Part shown: positions 7,206 to 13,529 of the stretch, piece by piece
How positions within the stretch are numbered: position 1 is the stretch's first letter
Layout: each line of letters opens with the position of its first letter
Assembly: GCA_029266495.1 (NCBI GenBank)
Contig: JAQSWS010000020.1
Location: forward strand, 1 to 51,993
Origin: Rariglobus sp.
Lineage (GTDB): Bacteria; Verrucomicrobiota; Verrucomicrobiia; Opitutales; Opitutaceae
Direction of reading: 5' to 3'
DNA length: 51,993 nucleotides
Notes under the pieces: model-generated
What the model was told of the DNA's origin: nothing
The model's database searches: none
The model's input: the letters and a program-made list of their open reading frames with translations, nothing else
Program-made: the position numbers and the translations under genes

Positions 7206-7296
7206 GCCCAACGTTCCGGGTCAGACATGCCGAGCCTGAATCTCGCGACCGCCGGACGGGATGCGCCGAGGTATTGTCTGTAGCCGCTGGTTGGGC
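7206..7296 (-). repeat. attC site 17 (family B-like, 91 bp)
   Basis: Boxes are GCCCAAC (7206-7212) and GTTGGGC (7290-7296). The centre (TCTCGCGACCGCCGGACGG) diverges from other family B members, while the arms are the same. Confidence 0.88.
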
Positions 7297-7306
7297 TCCG
7301 TGGGTT

Positions 7307-7762
7307 TCATTTCTTTTCTGCCTTTTTATATGCCTCGACCATCTGCGCGATCTCCGGGTTCGCCGAGAGAAAAACGCCAATTCTCTTTTTAGTGGGCGCT
7401 AAAACAGGCGCGACCATGTCGAATGTCACATGGTTCGCCATCCAGTCGCTTTCAGAGTCCAAGAATTCGGATATCGCCGCGATCTGATACTGAAGCGCTG
7501 CATCATGACCGGATCCAAGTGTAATCAGGCCTTCTGCGAATACCGCCCGAGCTGCCAAGGCCTGTAGCTTTAGGGCAAGTCCATCTTGCTGCATCTCACT
7601 CATAGCCCGCAAATATCGTTCTTTTAGCCGTGGATTCTCCAATGCGGTGATCATCTCATCCGCTGCGTGATGGTCTCGTCGGGACGCGCTGATGGCAAAG
7701 AGCGCGCCACTTATGAGCGCCGCACTAGCAAACCCTGTAATAAACGAATTAATTCGAGGCAT
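7307..7762 (-). CDS. Cassette 18: membrane-anchored protein
   Basis: A 151-residue protein starting MPRINSFITGFASAALISGA. One N-terminal segment (about residues 6-25) anchors or exports it, and the remaining ~125 residues are helical and soluble (LKERYLRAMSEMQQDGLALK). A TTG start upstream would add five residues; the ATG was preferred. No family was recognised. Confidence 0.7.
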   Translation of the reverse strand: MPRINSFITGFASAALISGALFAISASRRDHHAADEMITALENPRLKERYLRAMSEMQQDGLALKLQALAARAVFAEGLITLGSGHDAALQYQIAAISEFLDSESDWMANHVTFDMVAPVLAPTKKRIGVFLSANPEIAQMVEAYKKAEKK

Positions 7763-7771
7763 TTTATTTTT

Positions 7772-7862
7772 GAGCAACGTCTCGGGTCAGACATGCCGAG
7801 CCAGAGACTTTAAAAGCTGAAAGTGGAAGTGCCGAGGCATTGTCTGTAGCCGCTGGTTGGGC
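7772..7862 (-). repeat. attC site 18 (family B, degenerate box)
   Basis: The left box is GAGCAAC (7772-7778) instead of GCCNAAC; the right box is GTTGGGC (7856-7862). The altered box may lower its use as a recombination site. Confidence 0.85.
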
Positions 7863-7872
7863 TCCGTGGTTT

Positions 7873-8385
7873 TCATTTTTTCTCAGTTTCGATTCGTGGA
7901 AAGAAGACCATCGGCGTGGAACTTGATCTCTTCTGCTCTTCCTCATCCCGTGAGGCAAAGATGCTCATATACTCCGTGAGGTCCAACGCGCGCTTTTTCA
8001 CCCGGTGCATGAATTCCATCTTCGATAAGATCTCGCCCTCCCGTCCGAGGGCATGACGCAATTCCGCAGGATCGTTGAAAAAGAAAATACGATCCAAGCT
8101 AAGTGCGTCTTCCCACGCTTTCTGCGACTCTCGAAGCTGCTTCCTGCGTGTGGGAGGAAGCTTTTCCATCAAAAGCCGGAGATTCTCATCCATCAAAGCG
8201 CGCCAATCCGCTTCCGCCTTGCCAATATTCTTCTCCATCTCCTGATTCGAGCCGAGAAACTCTAGCTTTCCGTCATATTTTTTATCTATCGGATGCGGCG
8301 GCGGGGTATCTGCTTGGACGGTATATTGGCCATGCAGGGGGATAATTCCCAAAACCAACGTGAGAAAAATGGTGATGCTTTTCAT
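7873..8385 (-). CDS. Cassette 19: secreted LprI-like protein
   Basis: A 170-residue protein starting MKSITIFLTLVLGIIPLHGQ, a clear signal peptide. The middle (LMEKLPPTRRKQLRESQKAW) fits the LprI/DUF1311 pattern, in which an Arg-rich helix precedes L-R-x-(A/S)-Q-x-x-W. Members of that family include periplasmic lysozyme inhibitors and other small exported proteins. The usual cysteines of the family are missing here, so the match is partial. The ATG is 3 bases from attC 19. Confidence 0.7.
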   Translation of the reverse strand: MKSITIFLTLVLGIIPLHGQYTVQADTPPPHPIDKKYDGKLEFLGSNQEMEKNIGKAEADWRALMDENLRLLMEKLPPTRRKQLRESQKAWEDALSLDRIFFFNDPAELRHALGREGEILSKMEFMHRVKKRALDLTEYMSIFASRDEEEQKRSSSTPMVFFPRIETEKK

Positions 8386-8388
8386 ATT

Positions 8389-8479
8389 GCCCAACGTTCC
8401 GGGTCAGGCATGCCGAGCTAGAGGCTTTAAAAGCTGAAAAGGGAAGCGCCGAGGTGTTGGCTGTAGCCGTTGGTTAGGC
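8389..8479 (-). repeat. attC site 19 (family B, 91 bp)
   Basis: Boxes are GCCCAAC (8389-8395) and GTTAGGC (8473-8479). Confidence 0.9.
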
Positions 8480-8887
8480 TCAGTGTTCTTTCTGTAGCTC
8501 ATAGTTCACTTCAAAAGTCGGGAAACTATTCGCACCGCTGAATCGCGTGCGCTGTTCGGCTCCGCCTACGTAGCCCGTCATACGGAATTCAACAACGCCA
8601 CCCTTGATTCCTTCTGCCGGTCCAAGCCAGAGCGGATAAAACCACTTCATTTCTTTCTTCTCGGCCCTGTATCTTCCTTCGGCGTCGGTCTGAACGGTTA
8701 CGACGGGATCTTTGGTTCGATACCGGAGCACGGTTACGTCGACACCCTTAACTGGCTTCTTTGTTTCCGCATCGATTACTCTACCAGCGAAGGCGGGGGC
8801 AGCGCGTCGGGAATGTGGAATCGGGATAGGCACGCACCCGGAAAGCAATATCGATGCAGCAAAGACAGCGACTACGTGGGGTTTCAT
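8480..8887 (-). CDS. Cassette 20: lipoprotein with carboxypeptidase-regulatory-like fold
   Basis: A 135-residue protein starting MKPHVVAVFAASILLSGCVP, with lipobox L-S-G-C, so it should be lipid-anchored. From residue 34, FAGRVIDAETKKPVKGVDVT followed by TDAEGRYR is the hallmark of the carboxypeptidase regulatory-like (CarbopepD_reg) beta sandwich. Such domains serve as envelope binding or spacer modules. The downstream site is attC 19; the upstream neighbour site (attC 20) is truncated, so this cassette and cassette 21 may move as one unit. Confidence 0.8.
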   Translation of the reverse strand: MKPHVVAVFAASILLSGCVPIPIPHSRRAAPAFAGRVIDAETKKPVKGVDVTVLRYRTKDPVVTVQTDAEGRYRAEKKEMKWFYPLWLGPAEGIKGGVVEFRMTGYVGGAEQRTRFSGANSFPTFEVNYELQKEH

Positions 8888-8894
8888 TTCTTCT

Positions 8895-8926
8895 GCCGAA
8901 GGTTTGAGATGAGCCGCTGGTTAGGC
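8895..8926 (-). repeat. attC site 20, truncated (32 bp)
   Basis: Only the outer parts remain: GCCGAAG (8895-8901, last base changed) and GCCGCTGGTTAGGC (8913-8926). The whole centre and the inner arms are gone. It still provides the stop of cassette 21. Confidence 0.8.
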
Positions 8927-9229
8927 CGATTTTCTATTTCTTGATTCTAGCCGAATACCAAATCTTCTCACCGCATAGTAGCAGACGGACTCAAATGCGA
9001 GAGCTGCAATTACGACTCCAGACAGAGATATAATAACTCCGAAGGGAGACAGGCATGCGCCCACCAACGCGCCTAGAATGCACGCATATACGGTGATAGA
9101 TCGTCCGTGCTTCGCTATACGAAGAGGCTCCTTGCAGGAACTGCATCTTAGGTGGAATGGCGTCGGAGCCTTCGCGAACTGCCAAAACGGCATTTGCGTT
9201 TCACACTTAGGGCATGTGGGGGTTTTCAT
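8921..9229 (-). CDS. Cassette 21: zinc-ribbon membrane protein
   Basis: A 102-residue protein starting MKTPTCPKCETQMPFWQFAK. Two CxxC knuckles (CPKC at residues 6-9, CSSC at 29-32) form a zinc ribbon. Two membrane spans follow at about residues 47-62 and 64-84, then a basic tail. It is a plausible small membrane sensor or scaffold, but no specific function is known. The ATG is 10 bases from attC 21, and the TAA stop is in the truncated attC 20. Confidence 0.72.
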   Translation of the reverse strand: MKTPTCPKCETQMPFWQFAKAPTPFHLRCSSCKEPLRIAKHGRSITVYACILGALVGACLSPFGVIISLSGVVIAALAFESVCYYAVRRFGIRLESRNRKSA

Positions 9230-9239
9230 GTATATTTCT

Positions 9240-9327
9240 GCCTAACGTTCCGGGTCAGACATGCGGGCCCTGTGCAATCGAATTCATGGAGAGCTTAAAC
9301 CGCATTGTCTGTAGCCGCTTGTTAGGC
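9240..9327 (-). repeat. attC site 21 (family A, 88 bp)
   Basis: Boxes are GCCTAAC (9240-9246) and GTTAGGC (9321-9327). It provides the stop of cassette 22. Confidence 0.9.
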
Positions 9328-9711
9328 GCCTTTTGGTATTTCCGAAATGGAATTACAGGTCGTGAAATCAATCTGCATGCGCGTGACCAAATCATGGATG
9401 CTCATCGGCAGGGAATCTAAGGTAGCAGTATTTGTGTCCGCTGGGCTTTTCTTCAATAAATATGGGCCGCCATGAGGCTTCCAGTCATAAATGTAAAACG
9501 GAAGCCCTTCATCTGAGCTTAAATAATCAGAATGCGTGGCCTTATGGGACTTAGGTAAAAGCACGCTGATCGCTGATTCTTGCCTGCCGGCCGTCGCAAG
9601 TGCCACGCACGAAATTGGGCCAAAGCCCGCCGTAGAGAATACGGCCAACCGACCGCATGAATCAGCGGCAAGCCAATCGAATTCCAGTCCAACGTATTGG
9701 TCGTTTCTCAT
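9322..9711 (-). CDS. Cassette 22: hypothetical protein, 129 aa
   Basis: A soluble protein starting MRNDQYVGLEFDWLAADSCG. The opening pattern (FDWLAADSCGRLAVFSTAGF followed by GPIS) resembles small proteins of unknown role that I have seen annotated near polymorphic toxin loci, possibly immunity-like; this is a memory-based resemblance, not a match. The C-terminal half includes FYIYDWKPHGGPYLLKK. The stop codon is supplied by attC 21. Confidence 0.68.
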   Translation of the reverse strand: MRNDQYVGLEFDWLAADSCGRLAVFSTAGFGPISCVALATAGRQESAISVLLPKSHKATHSDYLSSDEGLPFYIYDWKPHGGPYLLKKSPADTNTATLDSLPMSIHDLVTRMQIDFTTCNSISEIPKGA

Positions 9712-9714
9712 TTC

Positions 9715-9805
9715 GCCTAACGTTCCGGGTCAGACATGCCGAGCCGGAGACTTTAACAGCTGGAAGGGGAAGCGCCGAGGCATTGTCTGTAGCCGCTGGT
9801 TGGGC
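9715..9805 (-). repeat. attC site 22 (family B, 91 bp)
   Basis: Boxes are GCCTAAC (9715-9721) and GTTGGGC (9799-9805). It is translated in frame by cassette 23. Confidence 0.9.
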
Positions 9806-10182
9806 TCCGTGGTCTTTTCTTTCTTGATCGTATATCCGATAAAGGTCCCGTCGTCGCGCTTGACGCTAATCATATAAATGCCGCTAAAGAGCTTCGGAAT
9901 CAGAATCTCGACTCGGCAATCGTCTTTCTGCGATTCATATGTGGTGTATTTTTCGGTTTCAGAGATGACGAAGTCGCTAAAAAGTCTGGAGTCCAAGGTT
10001 AATGCGCCGTCTGCTATCATTCCGACTTTCTTTATCTCAGGGTGAGAAGTATATTCGTGGGTGAACCTTTTCGTGCTGGATACGAATCCATGAACTGGAC
10101 CGGACATATCGGCAGGGAGGCCATTGGCGAAAGCCGCCTGCGTGAGCAAGAAGAGGAGGGCTGGTAGTAAGCAGGTTTTCAT
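9730..10182 (-). CDS. Cassette 23: secreted protein with attC-encoded tail
   Basis: A 150-residue protein starting MKTCLLPALLFLLTQAAFAN, a signal peptide with cleavage expected after A-F-A. The mature part is beta-rich (DCRVEILIPKLFSGIYMISV). No stop occurs before attC 22, so the last ~25 residues (from EPNQRLQTMPRRF) are attC-encoded, basic, and end at a stop inside the site. The function is unknown. Confidence 0.72.
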   Translation of the reverse strand: MKTCLLPALLFLLTQAAFANGLPADMSGPVHGFVSSTKRFTHEYTSHPEIKKVGMIADGALTLDSRLFSDFVISETEKYTTYESQKDDCRVEILIPKLFSGIYMISVKRDDGTFIGYTIKKEKTTEPNQRLQTMPRRFPFQLLKSPARHV

Positions 10183-10185
10183 TTT

Positions 10186-10288
10186 GCCGAACGTTCAAGA
10201 TGAGCCGCGACCGCAGCTGGCGCGGAGCGTGTTGCTCTGAGCACGATCCGTGACAGCTGTGGTCGTTGGCTCTAGCGCCTTGTTCGGC
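10186..10288 (-). repeat. attC site 23 (family C, 103 bp)
   Basis: Boxes are GCCGAAC (10186-10192) and GTTCGGC (10282-10288), with the central stem GACCGCAGCTG / CAGCTGTGGTC. Confidence 0.9.
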
Positions 10289-10298
10289 GTGTTTTTCT

Positions 10299-10697
10299 TC
10301 ATGGTAGATGCTGTTCAATCATGTCGGCAATGTGATGCATACCATTCTGTCTTAATACCTCTACGAGGACTTCCCAAGGCGGGATATTGCTGAAGTAGTC
10401 TGACGGGCCGGTATACATGCCTCCTCCCGGGCCAGTATATAGACCTCCCCCTGGCCCCGTGTAGAGCCCGCCGCCCGGTCCGGTATATAAGCCGCCACCA
10501 GGCCCGGTGTATAGTCCTCCACCGGGGCCTGTGTAAAGGCCTCCTCCGGGCCCAGTGTAGCATCCTCCGCCGGGACCGGTATACATGCCGCCGCCTGGGC
10601 CCGTGTAAGCGCCGCCACCCGGTCCTGTGTAAAGGCCGCCGCCGGGGCCAGTATAACGACCGCCGCCGGGACCTGTGTATTGATTTCTTGGCCACAT
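10299..10697 (-). CDS. Cassette 24: YTGPGGG-repeat protein
   Basis: A 132-residue protein starting MWPRNQYTGPGGG. It contains eleven full copies of the eight-residue unit x-Y-T-G-P-G-G-G and a partial twelfth, then a ~36-residue tail, DYFSNIPPWEVLVEVLRQNG and a helix. From memory, proteins with this repeat and a conserved 'NIPPW' tail are widespread in bacteria and have no established role; the repeats would be expected to form a small beta-rich or ring-like fold. It is the first cassette on the attI side, the place best expressed in a normal integron. Confidence 0.8.
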   Translation of the reverse strand: MWPRNQYTGPGGGRYTGPGGGLYTGPGGGAYTGPGGGMYTGPGGGCYTGPGGGLYTGPGGGLYTGPGGGLYTGPGGGLYTGPGGGLYTGPGGGMYTGPSDYFSNIPPWEVLVEVLRQNGMHHIADMIEQHLP

Positions 10698-10711
10698 ATT
10701 TTTTGTTTTTT

Positions 10712-10745
10712 GCCGAACAGTGTTATTAGGCTGCACTCAGTGCAG
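10712..10745 (-). promoter_or_regulatory. Array start: attI-like or remnant recombination box plus palindrome
   Basis: A single box GCCGAAC (10712-10718) lies 15 bases from the start of cassette 24, followed by ATTAGGC (10725-10731) and then the perfect inverted repeat CTGCACT-C-AGTGCAG (10731-10745). No further attC lies to the right. Read on the cassette strand this gives AACACTGTTCGGC, as expected where attI meets the first cassette, but a collapsed attC is equally possible. TGCAAA and TAATAA on the cassette strand, about 18 bases apart around the palindrome, could form a weak promoter. Confidence 0.5.
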
Positions 10746-10932
10746 CTTTGCATGGATGGAGTCTAGCGGAGGCGGAGGGAGAGTCAGGGGCAGGAAGACG
10801 GAGGGCGGTGAGCCGGACTGCCGGTAAGCCGGCGGCCGGAAGGCCGGAGGGACGGAGGACGGGGGATCGGGAGGCGGAGGGCGGACTGGCGGAGGACGGA
10901 AGGCCGGAGGGAAGGATTACCGGAGGGGGAAT

Positions 10933-10952
10933 CCCTGAACTCACGTTCAGGG
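10933..10952. repeat. Hairpin repeat CCCTGAAC-TCAC-GTTCAGGG, copy 1
   Basis: A perfect 8-bp stem with a TCAC loop. Copy 2 at 11,440-11,459 is identical including flanking bases; a third variant lies at 41,864-41,883. Confidence 0.8.
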
Positions 10953-11439
10953 CCGCGGGATCGGAGGTTTCTAGCAGCTAGGTTCTAGCAGCTAGTCGCG
11001 AGCCGGACTGCTAGACGGGCCGGCGGGCGGGTGATCGGAAATTAAGATGGCTTCGCCCCGTCACTTCCTCGGGGCGGTTCTGACGCCGGGGCTGCCGAAA
11101 GCGGGCTCGGAAGTTGTGGGCGTTGCAACCGGGGCATGGCAAGTCGCTAGTGGCTGGTTACTCGTCGCTAGTTGCTAGCTGCTAGTCACTAGTAGCTAGC
11201 CGGAGGGACGGAGGACCGGTGAGCCGGTGACCGGAATGCCGCATGGCTGGATTGTGGGTGGAGTGGACGATGTGGGAGGGGGGAGGCGTGGCGCGAGCGC
11301 CAGCCCTACAGGGGAGGAAGCCGGAGGGACGGAGAACGGAGGGACGGAGAACGGAGGGACGGAGGCAGAGGACGGAGGAGGACCTGCCCGGAGGCCGGAG
11401 GGACGGTGAGCCGGACTGTAGGACTGTCGGAGGGCGGAT

Positions 11440-11459
11440 CCCTGAACTCACGTTCAGGG
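11440..11459. repeat. Hairpin repeat CCCTGAAC-TCAC-GTTCAGGG, copy 2
   Basis: Same hairpin as at 10,933-10,952. It lies ~40 bases past the 3' end of the Fur-family gene and may serve as its terminator region, although no T-run follows. Confidence 0.8.
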
Positions 11460-11501
11460 CCACGAGGCGCTGGAGAGGGGACGGCGGCCGGAGCGGCCGG
11501 G

Positions 11502-11990
11502 TTATGGTTCCTTTTGCTTGCGGCGGGCACAGGCGCCGTGCTGCCGGAGTTCCTCGCAGGAGGCTTCGATGCGGAGGCTCATTTTGCGCGGAGTGAAGCC
11601 GAGTTGCCGGGCGAGGAAACCTTCGCGCAGCGGAAGGCAGTCATCATTCATGGGGACGACTTGTTCGCAGTCGGTGCAGACGATGTGGCTCACACCGGTG
11701 TGGGTGGAGTCGATCAGCGTGTAGCAGCGACGATCATTGGGGCCGACAATTTCGCGAAGGAGGCCGGCCTCCACGAGGCTGCCGAGGGTGCGGTAGATGG
11801 AGGCGTAGGAAATCCCTCGATCGATGCGCCTCGCCTGCGTGCGGAGTTCATCGGCGGAAAAAGGCGCGGCTTGGGCGGCGACGACCCGGGAGAGGATGTC
11901 ACGCACCTGGGTGCGGCGTCCGTCTTTGCTCCAGTGATCCTGAGCGCGGCGACAGAAGGCTTCGATGTCTTCGGGGGATCGCGTCGCCAT
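11502..11990 (-). CDS. fur: Fur-family metal-responsive repressor
   Basis: A 162-residue cytoplasmic DNA-binding regulator of the Fur/Zur/PerR family. The winged-helix part includes RGISYASIYRTLGSLVEAGL (about residues 59-78), the recognition helix region. The metal-binding part HTGVSHIVCTDCEQVV (about residues 96-112) has the H-x4-H-x2-C-x2-C pattern. The second CxxC of many Fur proteins is absent, replaced by single cysteines near the C-terminus, so the metal sensed cannot be fixed by eye. With an iron island next door, iron is the likeliest. The ATG start gives a normal family length. It lies 14 bases after the stop of its upstream partner gene and is probably co-transcribed. Confidence 0.9.
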   Translation of the reverse strand: MATRSPEDIEAFCRRAQDHWSKDGRRTQVRDILSRVVAAQAAPFSADELRTQARRIDRGISYASIYRTLGSLVEAGLLREIVGPNDRRCYTLIDSTHTGVSHIVCTDCEQVVPMNDDCLPLREGFLARQLGFTPRKMSLRIEASCEELRQHGACARRKQKEP

Positions 11991-12003
11991 GGTGCGATCG
12001 GGG

Positions 12004-12426
12004 TCACGCCGCCTGTTTATAGCGGAAGGCGAGGTTGATGCTCGCGGCCGGATAGACGCGGTTTTCGTGAAACTCGGCCATGGTCCGGCGGCAGTAGGCT
12101 TCCAAGTCCTCGGAGCCGGTGAGTCGCAGGGGAAACGCCTCGAGCGGGCGGGCGGCTTCGTCGGAGGCGACCACTTCAATGTGGGTCTCAAGCCAGGTGC
12201 GCAGGGGGCAAAGGCGGGCGATAGCGCGCTCGGCGGCGGCGGCTTGCAACGCAAAGTAGCAGGCGACGCAGCGGCCGGGGCGGACTTTATTCAGGGCGCA
12301 GGCGCGCAGGTCGAGCAGGGTGTCCGCCTGACGGCAGAACGGCTCCGCCAGAGGCGCGAGCACCGGATCGAAGGCGTGGTTGAGTTGCACGCGCCCGAAA
12401 CTGATGAGACTGAGAATCAGGATCAA
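12004..12426 (-). CDS. Cys-rich hypothetical protein upstream of fur
   Basis: A 140-residue frame from a TTG start; a GTG at 12,390 would give 128 residues. It contains several cysteines (FCRQADTLLDLRACALNK, then GRCVACYFALQ) spaced as in small metal- or cluster-binding proteins, and a helical C-terminus. No signal peptide is evident. It ends 14 bases before fur, and a candidate Fur box lies just upstream. I do not recognise the family; a role in metal homeostasis is inferred only from position. Confidence 0.6.
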   Translation of the reverse strand: MILILSLISFGRVQLNHAFDPVLAPLAEPFCRQADTLLDLRACALNKVRPGRCVACYFALQAAAAERAIARLCPLRTWLETHIEVVASDEAARPLEAFPLRLTGSEDLEAYCRRTMAEFHENRVYPAASINLAFRYKQAA

Positions 12427-12448
12427 CTAAAAACCAGTGCTTGATTGC

Positions 12449-12466
12449 AGAAATAAGCGTTATTCT
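12449..12466. promoter_or_regulatory. Candidate Fur box upstream of the fur unit
   Basis: AGAAATAAGCGTTATTCT is an imperfect palindrome (AGAA(A)TAA / TTATTCT) in an AT-rich island within GC-rich DNA, 23 bases upstream of the first possible start. Fur often represses its own unit through such a site. Confidence 0.45.
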
Positions 12467-12479
12467 GACGGGCGCTTTT

Positions 12480-12890
12480 GACTGGGGCCGGCGTTGCCGG
12501 AAAGGGTATGCGCCGCTTGCACACCTCCCTTTTCGCCGCCTTGGCCGCAGCCAAAATCACTCCGCCATTCTATCGCTTATATCCGCAATCAGGCACTAGG
12601 GAAAAACGGGAGCAGTGAGGCTTCCGTTTGCCGGAGAGCGGATTGCGAGGGGCGGGCTGCTTGCGGAGAACGGAGGGACGGAGGACTGAGGACTGAGGCC
12701 GGAAGAAGGAGAACGGAGGACGGAGGACTGAGGCCGGGAGGGCGGAACGACGGAGAACGGAACGACGGAGGACGGTGGGACGGAGAACCGGAGGGGCGGA
12801 AGACTGAGGCCCGGAGGGCGGAACGACGGAGGACGGAAGACCGGTAGGCTGGTAAGCCGGATGACCGGTGAGTCGGAGGGCGGAGGTGAA
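12480..12890. repeat. GC-rich simple repeats, no gene seen
   Basis: From about 12,650 on, degenerate GGACGGAGGAC / GAACGGAGG units fill the gap between the fur unit and the next gene. No credible coding region or RNA was seen. Confidence 0.75.
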
Positions 12891-12892
12891 GG

Positions 12893-13102
12893 TCAGGCGC
12901 GGGCGGCGAAGTCGCCGCACCAGTCTTCGGCTTTGGTAAGCGGGAAGCGGGATTCGAACTTCACGTTGTCGTCGACCGTGAAGGCGATGGTCTGCGGGGC
13001 GTGGCGGCGGCATTCGCCGGTGGTGGGGGCCTTGGCCTGCCAATAGGTGCAACCTTCACATTTCGCGGCGATGGAGATCTTGGGCGTGGTCGTGGTGTTC
13101 AT
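12893..13102 (-). CDS. Small Cys-rich protein (zinc-ribbon-like)
   Basis: A 69-residue protein starting MNTTTTPKISIAAKCEGCTY. The pattern C-x2-C-x-Y-W ... G-E-C-R-R-x-A-P ... D-W-C-G-(D/E)-F recurs in small bacterial proteins of unknown function. Four cysteines could bind zinc or an iron-sulfur cluster. It has no signal peptide. It stands alone between repeat-rich stretches. Confidence 0.75.
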   Translation of the reverse strand: MNTTTTPKISIAAKCEGCTYWQAKAPTTGECRRHAPQTIAFTVDDNVKFESRFPLTKAEDWCGDFAARA

Positions 13103-13334
13103 AGTGGAAGTGAGATTGTGTCCGGATTCTTCCTTTGGTTCGGCATTACGCACAAGACGAGAGGCCGCCCCGGGGCTTCTTGTGGGTGATATTCAGTCGC
13201 AAGAAACCGGCGGTAACCGGTTGTGACTGAGCGACCCGGTTGCCGCGATGAGCACCGGCATGAATACGAGCCAAGCCCGTGGTGTCCTAACATCGAACCA
13301 CCTTAAAACCATTCTCGGAGGGATGGCCGCAAAG

Positions 13335-13468
13335 AGTCACAAAATTCCCAAGAGCGTATGAAGCGTTAATAGGCGCCTATAGGCGCGCGGGAGAGCAACG
13401 TCGGCAGGATCGGCAATTTTTGCGCTTTTTTGCGGCCAACATTCCGACTGAATTAGAAGGAGAACTTC
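13335..13468 (+). repeat. ~133-bp dispersed element, copy 1
   Basis: It is about 90% identical by eye to the reverse complement of 49,653-49,785. It contains the palindrome GCGCCTATAGGCGC, the conserved ends CACAAAATTCCCAAG and AATTAGAAGGAGAACTTC, and an A/T-rich stretch with GGCAATTTTTGCG. No transposase or open frame lies inside. The rest of 13,103-13,529 holds no gene that I can see. Confidence 0.85.
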
Positions 13469-13529
13469 GATGGCAGGGACAGGGTGACGAACCCGGAGCG
13501 CCCGGCGGTCACGCCCTACCACCCATGTT

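Larger units (their letters stand above)
1..10731 (-). mobile_element. Integron gene-cassette array (no integrase in window)
   Basis: The stretch consists of small minus-strand genes, each followed on its 3' side by an attC-type site with the outer boxes GCCNAAC and GTTNGGC and an inner pair GTCAGAC / GTCTGTA. Start codons lie only a few bases inside the attC of the preceding cassette, which is classic cassette packing. Twenty-three attC sites and about 24 cassettes are visible; the array continues past the left edge. Because cassettes read right to left, the attI side should be near 10.7 kb. No integrase gene lies there or anywhere in the window. Base composition is clearly more AT-rich than the flanking chromosome, as expected for cassettes of mixed origin. 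It could be an orphan attC cluster (CALIN) or part of a split chromosomal integron. Confidence 0.93.
10760..11500. repeat. GC-rich simple repeats, no gene seen
   Basis: The stretch is filled with degenerate GGACGGAGG / GCCGGAGG units (about 10,770-10,930 and 11,190-11,440) and CTAG-rich units such as GCTAGTTGCTAGCTGCTAG (about 10,967-11,005 and 11,140-11,202). Open frames here are repeat artefacts with Arg/Gly- or Pro/Ser-rich products. The repeats directly border the integron array. Confidence 0.8.

Noticed and set aside
215-10288. Regularly spaced repeats resembling a CRISPR array
   Set aside because: Repeat length (88-103 bases), imperfect inverted structure, variable spacing with genes between, and GTTNGGC boxes identify attC sites; no cas genes are present.
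10386-10680. 24-base tandem repeats as a possible CRISPR or minisatellite
   Set aside because: They encode in-frame eight-residue protein repeats with silent third-position changes, so they are coding repeats.
10740-11500. Search for an integrase gene or remnant beside the array
   Set aside because: No tyrosine-recombinase motif was seen on either strand; the stretch is simple repeats.
10726-11596. Several overlapping open frames in the GGACGGAGG repeats
   Set aside because: Products mirror the simple repeat (Arg/Gly or Pro/Ser runs), and no start region or conserved domain is visible.
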